Of a DNA stretch of 64,000 bases, positions 1 to 8,396 are shown piece after piece. The notes below the pieces were generated by a model. It saw only the letters and a program-made list of their open reading frames with translations. It was not told the DNA's origin and ran no database searches. Position 1 is the stretch's first letter; each line of letters opens with the position of its first letter. The stretch comes from Ignavibacteriota bacterium (lineage in GTDB: Bacteria; Bacteroidota; Ignavibacteria; UBA10030; BY39): the NCBI GenBank assembly GCA_003327435.1, contig QOQV01000001.1:335917-399916 (forward strand), in the 5' to 3' direction. The translations under genes were made by a program, and so were the position numbers.

Positions 1-1290
1 TGCACCTCTGTAATGTGGGCTCCATGTTGTACTCATTGCAGTTAAAATATAAGTTTCATTATTTCTACGATACTTGTGGCAACTTACACAAATTTTTCCT
101 GCACCAAAATCGAAACTTGAATAATTATAACCATTACCAAGAGTATCTGAAGAAGCTGGTACAGTTCTTAATTCCATTGAATGTGGTTCATGGCAGGTTT
201 GGCATGTAATTTTAGTATGTGCAAGTGGACCATATCCGGCTGCAACACTATTATTAAAAGGTTTACCTTTTGTGAAATTAACAAATGCCTGTCCGTCATG
301 GCAACGCACGCAGGCATTCAGGTTATAATTTGTTCCAACAGGAGTGCCAGTTGTTCTAAATGAATTCGACCAAATGGCTTCACTATGTCCGGAGTTTTCC
401 CATTGGACAACTCTGTTATGTCGCCATGGCTCATCATGGCACTGAGCACAAACACCAGCATTCATAGTTTTTGGTTGTGTGCCAGCACCAAAATGCATCG
501 GATCTTTTGGACCATGGCAGCTTTCACAGGATATAGTCCCAACCAAGCTTAATGTTTTTTTATCTGTTGCCAATAACGAATCGAATAAACCTGGCCGGCC
601 TGGTTTCCATTCATTCCAAATAAACCCTACATTTTGTGCAACATCATCAAACCCGCCATTAACAGCCATAGCATTAAGATTGTAGCCCGTTGTATGACAT
701 TTGAAGCAACTTTCACCCCAATAAGGTGCAATCTGACCATTCATACCACGCTCGAACATTGTAGCATGATCAGATGTTTTCCAGGTAGTATACAATGTAG
801 GTGTTGCACTTGAATGGCAGGAAGCACAATTAAAACCAGCCCCGGCAACATCTTTCCAGTTTGTCCCAGTGTAATTAGATGCAGTAATTTTTTGTGTGGT
901 GGAATGTGTTCCAGCAGCGGTTGTAATTGTTAAACGAACAATATAATCACCAACTAAATCAGGTTGGAACGAGGTCATTTGTGTAGTCGGAGAATTAAAG
1001 TCTGCCAAGGAACCACTGGGCTTTGAGTCAAATTCCCACAAATAAGTATCTGCAGGATTGAATGCGGTATTACCAGAAGTATCCCATCCCGTTAACCAGA
1101 CCATTGTACCAACACCAACAGTACTTAATCCGGAAGAAACATAATCCCAACTATTAGGATTTGGCAATCCTAACTCATGCAGCTTATGGATCGACATAGC
1201 TTCGATCTTTATCGCTGCTTTCTGAGAGAAGGATTGATTAAAGCAAATCAAAAGAACAAACAGAAACAAAATGATTTTGAAGTTTTTCAT
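1..1290 (-). CDS. Multiheme c-type cytochrome, 5' part only (runs off left edge)
   Basis: The minus strand is open without a stop from an ATG at 1290 to base 1, giving 430 residues of a protein whose C-terminus lies outside the window. A signal peptide occupies residues 1-23. Residues about 45-138 look like a PKD/Ig-like beta-sandwich (FQPDLVGDYIVRLTI). Seven CXXCH heme sites follow: CASCH at 155, CFKCH at 195, CESCH at 255, CAQCH at 281, then CVRCH, CQTCH and CVSCH. Many extra His residues could be distal heme ligands. A GTGAGGGTT ribosome binding site precedes the ATG. It is probably a periplasmic or outer-surface electron carrier; its redox partner is unknown. It lies downstream of ccmF and two sigma-54 activators, which fits a cytochrome regulon. 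Confidence 0.85.
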   Translation of the reverse strand, partial: MKNFKIILFLFVLLICFNQSFSQKAAIKIEAMSIHKLHELGLPNPNSWDYVSSGLSTVGVGTMVWLTGWDTSGNTAFNPADTYLWEFDSKPSGSLADFNSPTTQMTSFQPDLVGDYIVRLTITTAAGTHSTTQKITASNYTGTNWKDVAGAGFNCASCHSSATPTLYTTWKTSDHATMFERGMNGQIAPYWGESCFKCHTTGYNLNAMAVNGGFDDVAQNVGFIWNEWKPGRPGLFDSLLATDKKTLSLVGTISCESCHGPKDPMHFGAGTQPKTMNAGVCAQCHDEPWRHNRVVQWENSGHSEAIWSNSFRTTGTPVGTNYNLNACVRCHDGQAFVNFTKGKPFNNSVAAGYGPLAHTKITCQTCHEPHSMELRTVPASSDTLGNGYNYSSFDFGAGKICVSCHKYRRNNETYILTAMSTTWSPHYRGA

Positions 1291-1426
1291 ATAACCCTCA
1301 CATTATTTGTTAATTTTGGTTAATTATTAAATTTTTGAATTAAATTGTAAATCAAAGAACATTAAAAATGATTTTATTTAAAATGTAGCTTATATTTCTT
1401 TTTAGAAAAACTTCAAAAACTTAAAA

Positions 1427-2812
1427 TCAAACATCGTGATAATTTTTCATAGTTGTCTTACGAATCAGACCTAATTCCTGCAATCTCCTGTATAATGTAG
1501 AGACACTAATATCTAATGCTCGAGCAGTCAATTCTTTATCATTATTAAAATATTTCAATACTTTTTCTATATATTTCTTTTCGAATTCCCTGATTGCCTG
1601 GTCTAAATTTTTTATGTTATCGTTAAGATATTCCTTATGCTCATTAGATAAATTCTCAGGTAAATCGGACAATGTGATTTTATCTCCAGAGGCAAATATC
1701 ATTGAACGTTCAATCGCATTTTCCAGCTCTCTAACTTCACCTTTCCAGGTATGATTAATTAAAGTAGTTAAAGCATCGTTCTCAATACCTTTAATACCTT
1801 TATTCATTCGTCTGTTATATTTGTTTATAAAGTGATTGACGAGTAATGGTATATCTTCTTTTCTTTCGGATAATGATGGGAGGTTGATTTGTACAACATT
1901 TAATCGATAATATAAATCTTCTCTAAATTTACCTTCCTCAACAAGTTTATTCAAATCTCTATTCGTAGATGCAATGATTCTAACATCAACCTTTACTGGA
2001 TTTGAATCGCCAACTGGATATATTTCCATTTCCTCGATCGCGCGTAGTAATTTTACCTGTAGGTTTAATGGAATCTCGCTAACCTCATCCAAGAAAAGAG
2101 TTCCTTTATCAGCTGATTTGAATAATCCATCTTTATCACAAACAGCATCAGTGAAAGCACCCTTTTTATGACCAAATAATTCGCTTTCGAATAATGTCTC
2201 TACCACAGCTCCACAATTAATGGTGATAAAAGGTTTATCTTTGCGTGGGCTATTATGATGTATTGCACGAGCAACTAATTCTTTTCCTGTACCGCTTTTA
2301 CCATAAATTATGACATTAGCACAAGAATTTGCAACATATTTTATAATTTCAAATACTTTTTGCATAGCAGGGCTTTTACCAATAATATTCTCGTAATCAT
2401 AATTCAGATACAACTGGTTTTTTAATCTTGTATTTTCAAGAACTAAATCTCTATGTACTGCAATCCGTTTAATCCTGAATAATAAATCATCAAAGTCAAT
2501 TGGCTTAATTATATAGTCAAATGCACCATGTCTTAATGCTGATATAGCGCTCTCCACAGATGCAAATGCAGTAATAATAATGACAAATGTTTCCGGTGTT
2601 GCTTGTCGAATTCTTTCAAGCAATTCAATACCTTTCATTTCTGGCATTTCTAAATCAGTAATTACAATATCAAAAGGCGTGCTCAGATGCTTATCGAGAG
2701 CTTCTCTACCGTTCTTTGCAGATTCAACATAATAATTTTCCTTCTGAAGTATGAAGGTAATTGAATCGCGAATGATTTCTTCATCATCAACTATTAAGAT
2801 TCTCTCAGCCAT
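1427..2812 (-). CDS. Sigma-54-dependent response regulator (NtrC family)
   Basis: This is a 461-residue three-domain activator. The receiver domain (residues 1-120) has the acidic pair D9/D10, phosphoacceptor D53 and K103. The AAA+ domain has a Walker A GKSGTGKE and the sigma-54 contact loop reading GAFTDA in place of the canonical GAFTGA. A Fis-type helix-turn-helix lies at the C-terminus (about 415-455). Its start overlaps the ccmF stop by 8 bp, so the two are probably translationally coupled. It is closely similar along its length to the regulator at 5146-6498, which suggests a duplicated pair flanking ccmF. It would activate sigma-54 promoters when phosphorylated. The target is unknown; the cytochrome gene just downstream is a candidate. 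Confidence 0.93.
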   Translation of the reverse strand: MAERILIVDDEEIIRDSITFILQKENYYVESAKNGREALDKHLSTPFDIVITDLEMPEMKGIELLERIRQATPETFVIIITAFASVESAISALRHGAFDYIIKPIDFDDLLFRIKRIAVHRDLVLENTRLKNQLYLNYDYENIIGKSPAMQKVFEIIKYVANSCANVIIYGKSGTGKELVARAIHHNSPRKDKPFITINCGAVVETLFESELFGHKKGAFTDAVCDKDGLFKSADKGTLFLDEVSEIPLNLQVKLLRAIEEMEIYPVGDSNPVKVDVRIIASTNRDLNKLVEEGKFREDLYYRLNVVQINLPSLSERKEDIPLLVNHFINKYNRRMNKGIKGIENDALTTLINHTWKGEVRELENAIERSMIFASGDKITLSDLPENLSNEHKEYLNDNIKNLDQAIREFEKKYIEKVLKYFNNDKELTARALDISVSTLYRRLQELGLIRKTTMKNYHDV

Positions 2813-5012
2813 TTAGTTCTTTATTCATTCTATTTTCTTTAATCCTACGACTATAAGCTATAAAAGTACCCAATACAAGTATAATCGCACCGAACCAGAC
2901 AAAATTCATAAACGGTTTTACAGTAAATTCCACAAGAACCATCTCAGTTACTGACGATTCGTTTTCACCAAATCCATAAAATGTAAGAGCAATCATCTTT
3001 TCATCTGCATTTATATCGGAAAGTGCTACTGATTTTTTATCCGCTCCTGATGGCAATTCTACAGGATTTGATATTCTCTGATTTTGTTGATATAACATTG
3101 CTGGCTTAATTACATAATCTTTCCCGTTATACTTTACCTTCACATTTGCAGCAATTTTAATGTCCTCACTCATTCCATGATTTTCAAATTCAAAATTCTG
3201 AAATGTCAGTTCATAGTTTTCAAATTCTTTTGTATCACCTTTTTTCAAAACTATATTACTCTTATTTTCATTCGATGATTGTTGTCTATCCATTACAGAT
3301 ATGTAAATGTCATACAATGGGAATATTGTAATATCTGGTTCTCGCATCCAGGCATTATTATATGTACTAAAATAAAGTTTTGGTTTCTTATTTATGCTCT
3401 TTCCGTCTTTTTCCATTTCAATATTTATTTCTGTTTTACCAGAGGGGTTATCTGAAATTCCATGATATATTAGACTATATTCTCCAACCTGTGATGGTTT
3501 ATGTAATTCAAGCATTGCTCTTTCAGTTTTATCAAAATTACCAGAAACGATTATTCCCATGAACATTATTGCCACACCAAAGTGCGCAAGCGGACCACCA
3601 ATATTTAGAAAACTTACTTTCAAATAAGATAACAGTGTTAAAAAATTAGAAACAGTAGCAAAAACAGATGATAAGATAAAAATTAATATTTTTACATCAC
3701 GAACACCTGCAATATATGCAATCAATACACCTACAATAGCACCGACAATGGAAATACTTAAAAATCGAGTAAATGACTCAATCTTCGAATTACCCCACAA
3801 TAAAAGTGGAGTGATTCCTAATAACAGAAGGATTAATATTCCTAATGGGAAGTTAACTCCGTTATAAAATGTTATTTCAACAGGGGTTGGTGTTGAAGAA
3901 AAAATCCCAGTGATTATAGGAGACGAAGTACCAATAAATGTAAATAACCCACTTAATAACAATACCACGATACTCCAGAATAAACCACTTTCACGATTCA
4001 ATTTAAAAGGATCAAAACTATTGCTCTGGATTTTTTTGAAGTTCTTAATTATAAAAAACAAACTGATAACTAATATCACCAGCATAAATCCGATGAGGAA
4101 GTGATTCTGGCCTTCACCTGCGAACGAGTGCACAGAGAAATTTGCAAGTACACCACTTCTTGTCAAAAATGTTGCATAAATCACCAGAACAAATGCTAAT
4201 ATGGAAAGCAACAAATTAAAACGTACAAGAGAGTTCTTCATTTTCTGAATCAAAATTCCGTGGAACAATGCAAGTGTTACCAACCATGGGATAAGAGATG
4301 AATTCTCTACAGGATCCCAGCCCCAGTATCCACCCCAACCCAATACTTCATATGCCCAGAAACCACCAATAATAATACCGGCACCAAGTGTAACTGAGCC
4401 TATTAAGCTCCATCTTAAACTATGCTTAATCCAGTTCACATAATCATTTTTTAAAAGTGCAGCAATTGATAATGCAAAAGGAAAAGTAGTTGCAGCATAT
4501 CCTAAAAATAGAACTGGTGGGTGTACAACCATCCACGGATCTTGAAGTAACGGATTTAAACCAGCACCATCGGGTGGAACAACTGGCAATACTTCGAAAG
4601 GACTTTTATCAATCATTAACAAGATTAGGAACGATTGCACTAACATAACGACTATCATAGAATAGGATTCATACCTGCCTACACCTTTCATAAATGGAAT
4701 ACCCAATAAGCTTATATATAAAACCCATAGTAGGTATGATCCTTCCTGTCCAGCCCAGAAAGCAGAAATAAGATATCCAAAAGGTAAAGAACGGGAACTA
4801 TATCTATAAACATAGTCGTACTGGAATTGATGTGATAATAATAAATATACAAGGTAAGCGCTCGTAACAATTAATAAAAATGTATTAAATCTATATACAA
4901 TTCTTGCTATTTTCAGTAATTGTGAGTTACCCCGTGCAGATTGAAAATAAAAATATGCTGTAATTAAAGAGAGTGCAAAAGCTATAATTAATAATATTAA
5001 ACCTATATCCAT
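2805..5012 (-). CDS. ccmF: CcmF-type cytochrome c heme lyase subunit
   Basis: This polytopic membrane protein of 735 residues carries the hallmark WWD motif (WGWDPVENSSLIPWL, around residues 225-245) and conserved His sites such as MVVHPPVLFLGY before it and AHFGVAIMFMG later. CcmF ligates heme to apocytochrome CXXCH sites on the periplasmic side, in the system I pathway. A large soluble segment (about 515-695) precedes the last transmembrane helix, as in the family. No other ccm gene lies in the window. It sits between two sigma-54 activators and upstream of a multiheme cytochrome, so heme attachment may be co-regulated with cytochrome supply. A sigma-54-like promoter candidate lies 30 bp upstream of the ATG. 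Confidence 0.92.
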   Translation of the reverse strand: MDIGLILLIIAFALSLITAYFYFQSARGNSQLLKIARIVYRFNTFLLIVTSAYLVYLLLSHQFQYDYVYRYSSRSLPFGYLISAFWAGQEGSYLLWVLYISLLGIPFMKGVGRYESYSMIVVMLVQSFLILLMIDKSPFEVLPVVPPDGAGLNPLLQDPWMVVHPPVLFLGYAATTFPFALSIAALLKNDYVNWIKHSLRWSLIGSVTLGAGIIIGGFWAYEVLGWGGYWGWDPVENSSLIPWLVTLALFHGILIQKMKNSLVRFNLLLSILAFVLVIYATFLTRSGVLANFSVHSFAGEGQNHFLIGFMLVILVISLFFIIKNFKKIQSNSFDPFKLNRESGLFWSIVVLLLSGLFTFIGTSSPIITGIFSSTPTPVEITFYNGVNFPLGILILLLLGITPLLLWGNSKIESFTRFLSISIVGAIVGVLIAYIAGVRDVKILIFILSSVFATVSNFLTLLSYLKVSFLNIGGPLAHFGVAIMFMGIIVSGNFDKTERAMLELHKPSQVGEYSLIYHGISDNPSGKTEINIEMEKDGKSINKKPKLYFSTYNNAWMREPDITIFPLYDIYISVMDRQQSSNENKSNIVLKKGDTKEFENYELTFQNFEFENHGMSEDIKIAANVKVKYNGKDYVIKPAMLYQQNQRISNPVELPSGADKKSVALSDINADEKMIALTFYGFGENESSVTEMVLVEFTVKPFMNFVWFGAIILVLGTFIAYSRRIKENRMNKELNG

Positions 5013-5041
5013 ATATTTTTTACCTTTATATTGTTGTTTAT

Positions 5042-5057
5042 TTCAATATTTATGCCA
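5042..5057 (-). promoter_or_regulatory. Candidate sigma-54-like promoter for ccmF
   Basis: On the minus strand the sequence TGGCATAAATATTGAA keeps the GG pair of the -24 element and places TTGA ten bases further on, where sigma-54 promoters normally have TTGC. It ends about 30 bp before the ccmF ATG. The same motif with 14 of 16 bases identical lies before the hydrogenase operon at 22399-22414. The GA at -12 is a mismatch to the usual GC, so this is a candidate only. Confidence 0.3.
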
Positions 5058-5145
5058 AAAGAAAACAATAAAATTTCTTATAAATTTTGAATATCCTTTT
5101 TAATTTTAGGAAATTGTAGTATTATATTTATCAAAATTGAGATTT

Positions 5146-6498
5146 TTATTTAATTCCCAATTCATCAATTTTACGATACAAAGAAGAAACACTTATACCA
5201 AGTTCACTAGCTACCAGATTTTTATCATATCGATGAAATTCCAGCCGACTTTTGATATAATCTCTTTCAAATTCCTTGATTTTATCTTTAAGTGTAGAAG
5301 AAGTTTGAGAAAACCCTTGAATGGATTTCTTCCTAAATTCTTCTGGTAAATCTTTAAGAGTGATATATTCCCCATCAGCAAATATAAGAGCTCTCTCAAT
5401 TATATTTTCAAGTTCACGAACCTGCCCTTTCCAAGTATGATTCATTAAAACCTTTATCACATCATTCGTAGCTCCGTGTACAACTTTTCCCATTTTCTTA
5501 CTATGTTTCTTTATAAAATGGTGAACCAATGAGGCTATATCCTCTTTTCTTTCTTCGAGGGCAGGGAGGTGAATTTCTACTATGTTTAAACGATAAAACA
5601 AATCTTCCCTGAATTTTCCTTCCTCCACCAATTCACGCAGTGATTTATTCGAGGCAGTGATAATACGTACATCCACTTTTATTGGTGTAGTACTTCCAAC
5701 TGGCAATACTTCTCTTTCCTCAATTACTCTCAGAAGTTTAACCTGTAAGTGGAGTGGGATTTCACTTACTTCATCTAGAAAGATTGTACCACCGTCAGCA
5801 ATCTTAAAAAGTCCATCTTTATCTGAAGTTGCACCAGTGAAAGAGCCCTTTTTATGTCCGAATAATTCACTTTCGAAAAGTGTTTCTACAATTGCACCAC
5901 AATTTATAGCTACAAATTTTTGTGCTGCTCGTTTACTATTGTAATGAATTGCTCGTGCAATCAGTTCTTTTCCTGTACCACTTTTTCCGGTAATCAAAAC
6001 AGTTCCATCCGTTTTTGATACTCTTTTTACTAACTCAAAAACCTGTTTCATCACAGGGCTTTCACCAATAATATTTTGAAAATCATATTCTCTGTTTAAT
6101 TCTGCACGTAGATTTATATTTTCCTGAAGTAAATCTTTATATTCAAATATCTTCCTAACACGATGTAACAAATCCTCAAACTCAAGTGGTTTTAAAATGT
6201 AATCCGATGCACCCTTACGAAATGCTGATATGGCAGTCTCAATTGACGCATAAGCAGTTATTAAAATAACAAATGTGTCGGGTGAATACTGCCTTGTCTT
6301 TTCCAATAATTCAATTCCTTTAATCTCAGGCATTTCTATGTCTGTAATCAGTAAGTCGTAATTGTCGGATTTTATCTTCTCAAGGGCTTGCAATCCATTC
6401 GAAGCTTCATCGACTTCGTAGTCCTCTTTTCTTAAGACAAATGCAAGCGATTCGCGTATCAAGGATTCATCATCTACAACTAATATTTTCTTCTTCAT
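5146..6498 (-). CDS. Sigma-54-dependent response regulator (NtrC family)
   Basis: This 450-residue activator has a receiver domain with D9/D10 and phosphoacceptor D53, an AAA+ domain with Walker A GKSGTGKE, a sigma-54 loop reading GSFTGA, and a C-terminal Fis-type helix-turn-helix ending SLYRKIDELGIK. It starts 16 bp after the stop of the PAS histidine kinase upstream, so kinase and regulator are almost certainly a cognate pair in one operon. It is strongly similar to the regulator at 1427-2812. The ccmF gene lies 133 bp downstream. Confidence 0.93.
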   Translation of the reverse strand: MKKKILVVDDESLIRESLAFVLRKEDYEVDEASNGLQALEKIKSDNYDLLITDIEMPEIKGIELLEKTRQYSPDTFVILITAYASIETAISAFRKGASDYILKPLEFEDLLHRVRKIFEYKDLLQENINLRAELNREYDFQNIIGESPVMKQVFELVKRVSKTDGTVLITGKSGTGKELIARAIHYNSKRAAQKFVAINCGAIVETLFESELFGHKKGSFTGATSDKDGLFKIADGGTIFLDEVSEIPLHLQVKLLRVIEEREVLPVGSTTPIKVDVRIITASNKSLRELVEEGKFREDLFYRLNIVEIHLPALEERKEDIASLVHHFIKKHSKKMGKVVHGATNDVIKVLMNHTWKGQVRELENIIERALIFADGEYITLKDLPEEFRKKSIQGFSQTSSTLKDKIKEFERDYIKSRLEFHRYDKNLVASELGISVSSLYRKIDELGIK

Positions 6499-6514
6499 AT
6501 ACTTTTAAAATTGA

Positions 6515-8314
6515 TTATGTTATAGGTAAACTAATAGTAAAAGTGCTTCCTTTTCCTACCTGGCTTTCAAAGTCAATATCACCACCAAAATTTTTCACAA
6601 TTCCATAACTTACCCACAAACCCAGGCCTGTACCTTCTCCAACTTTTTTCGTAGTAAAGAAAGGTTCAAATATTTTACTTTTTATCTCATCTGGAATTCC
6701 TTTGCCTTTATCGATGAAATGAATTTTTATATTATTACCATACAACTCTGATTTAACTTTAATCTCTCCTGGCTTACCATCCATTGCGTCAACAGCATTC
6801 AGTAAAATATTTATAAACACCTGGATAATTTGATCCTGTACAAGTGTTATTTTTGGAATTTTATCACTCAATTCGAGAACGAAATTTATATCCCTGGATT
6901 TTTTACCATACCTTACAATATTAACTGCATCCTGCAATACTTTATTTACATCAGTTTGTCTAATCTCATAATTTGATGGTCTTGAAAAATCAACAAGTTC
7001 GCGAATTGTTCGCGCAATTCTATTAATTTGGTTTTTAACGAGTTCGAGCTTTTCGATAGCAAATGTATCGTTTGTTGTTCTCTGTATTACCTGAACTATC
7101 GATGAAATTGAGGTAAGCGGATTTCCAACTTCATGGGCGATTCCTGCAGCCAGCTGACCTACCACCGATAATTTTTCTGCATGGCTTATTTGTCGTTTTA
7201 ACTTCTTAATTTCAGTTACATCCCGTACAATTGCAGAACTTCCAATTATATTTCCACCTGAATCTTTAACCAGTGTTCTGGTCATTTCAATTGTGATTCT
7301 TCTACCATCCTTCGTTAACCGTTCTGTTTCATAATTTCTTATAAAACCTTTCTTCCTAAACTCTTCATTAAGAAAATCCAGCTCTCCACTTTTAATTAAA
7401 TCAGGTGGCACCAAGACTGAGAAATTTTTTCCAATTATCTCTTCTGCTTTATAACCATAAATTTTTTCAGCTCCTTTATTCCAGGATCTAATATTAAAAT
7501 CACAGTCCAAACCAATTATGGCATCCGTTGAATCATCAAGTATCGCAGCCATATAAGCAGAAACTCTGGCAAGCTCGTTTTCTAATTTCTTTTGCTCGGT
7601 TAAATCATTATGTATACCCAAAAATCCAATTAATTTACCTGATGGATCTATAATTGGAGAAATTAGTAGTCTTTCATTTATAATATTACCATTTTTTGTT
7701 TTGTTCTCAATTTCACCGGTCCAAACTTTTCCTTTTAATATTGTTTCCCACACATTTTTCCAGAATTCTTTTGGTTGGCGACCGCTATTTAAAATATTTG
7801 GATTCTTTCCTAACAACTCCTGTTTGGTATAACCAGTTACTTTTTCAAATGACGGATTAACATAAATAATTTTTCCCTCAACATCAGTTATTTCAATTGG
7901 ATTAACGGTATAATGAATGGCATTTGCAAAACGAAGAAGTTGCAATTGTGCCCTTCTTTGTTCGCTTATATCGCGTGCACTTACAAAATAAAGTGCATTT
8001 TCACCTTTTCCATTTAACTTGAATATTGAAATTGAAACATTAACATTTTCCGAGGATGTATTTAATAACTCAGCCTCGATTGAGGAAGCTTTTTTTTCTT
8101 TGATTGAATTATGAAAAACCTTTTTAAAATTCTCCCTCGACACAGCCGACAACAGTTCCACAATGGGTTTATTTAATAATTCTTCACGAGAAATATTGAA
8201 TTTCTCAACAGCCGATGGATTAACATCCAATATTAATCCATCCTGATTTACAATAAAACAATAATCTGTGGCTTTTTCAAATAACTCTTCGCCTTTTATA
8301 TATAATTTTTTCAC
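6515..8314 (-). CDS. PAS-domain sensor histidine kinase (NtrB-like)
   Basis: This 599-residue protein has no transmembrane segment. Three PAS domains (about 8-120, 128-245 and 250-372) precede a HisKA domain with phosphoacceptor H394 in GIAHEVGNPLTS and an HATPase domain with an N box (NILLNAVDAM), DKGKGIP and GTGLGL. It should sense a cytoplasmic or membrane-diffusible cue and phosphorylate the adjacent regulator 16 bp downstream. The annotated start is GTG at 8314; no better start is visible in frame. The PAS domains carry no obvious heme-binding CXXCH, so the ligand cannot be predicted. Confidence 0.92.
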   Translation of the reverse strand: MKKLYIKGEELFEKATDYCFIVNQDGLILDVNPSAVEKFNISREELLNKPIVELLSAVSRENFKKVFHNSIKEKKASSIEAELLNTSSENVNVSISIFKLNGKGENALYFVSARDISEQRRAQLQLLRFANAIHYTVNPIEITDVEGKIIYVNPSFEKVTGYTKQELLGKNPNILNSGRQPKEFWKNVWETILKGKVWTGEIENKTKNGNIINERLLISPIIDPSGKLIGFLGIHNDLTEQKKLENELARVSAYMAAILDDSTDAIIGLDCDFNIRSWNKGAEKIYGYKAEEIIGKNFSVLVPPDLIKSGELDFLNEEFRKKGFIRNYETERLTKDGRRITIEMTRTLVKDSGGNIIGSSAIVRDVTEIKKLKRQISHAEKLSVVGQLAAGIAHEVGNPLTSISSIVQVIQRTTNDTFAIEKLELVKNQINRIARTIRELVDFSRPSNYEIRQTDVNKVLQDAVNIVRYGKKSRDINFVLELSDKIPKITLVQDQIIQVFINILLNAVDAMDGKPGEIKVKSELYGNNIKIHFIDKGKGIPDEIKSKIFEPFFTTKKVGEGTGLGLWVSYGIVKNFGGDIDFESQVGKGSTFTISLPIT

Positions 8315-8396
8315 TTATGATTTCAAATTTATGATGTATAAAATAAAATTTTTAGGTAACTTTTCAAAGTAACAAAAATTACCCAATATCTTAAAA

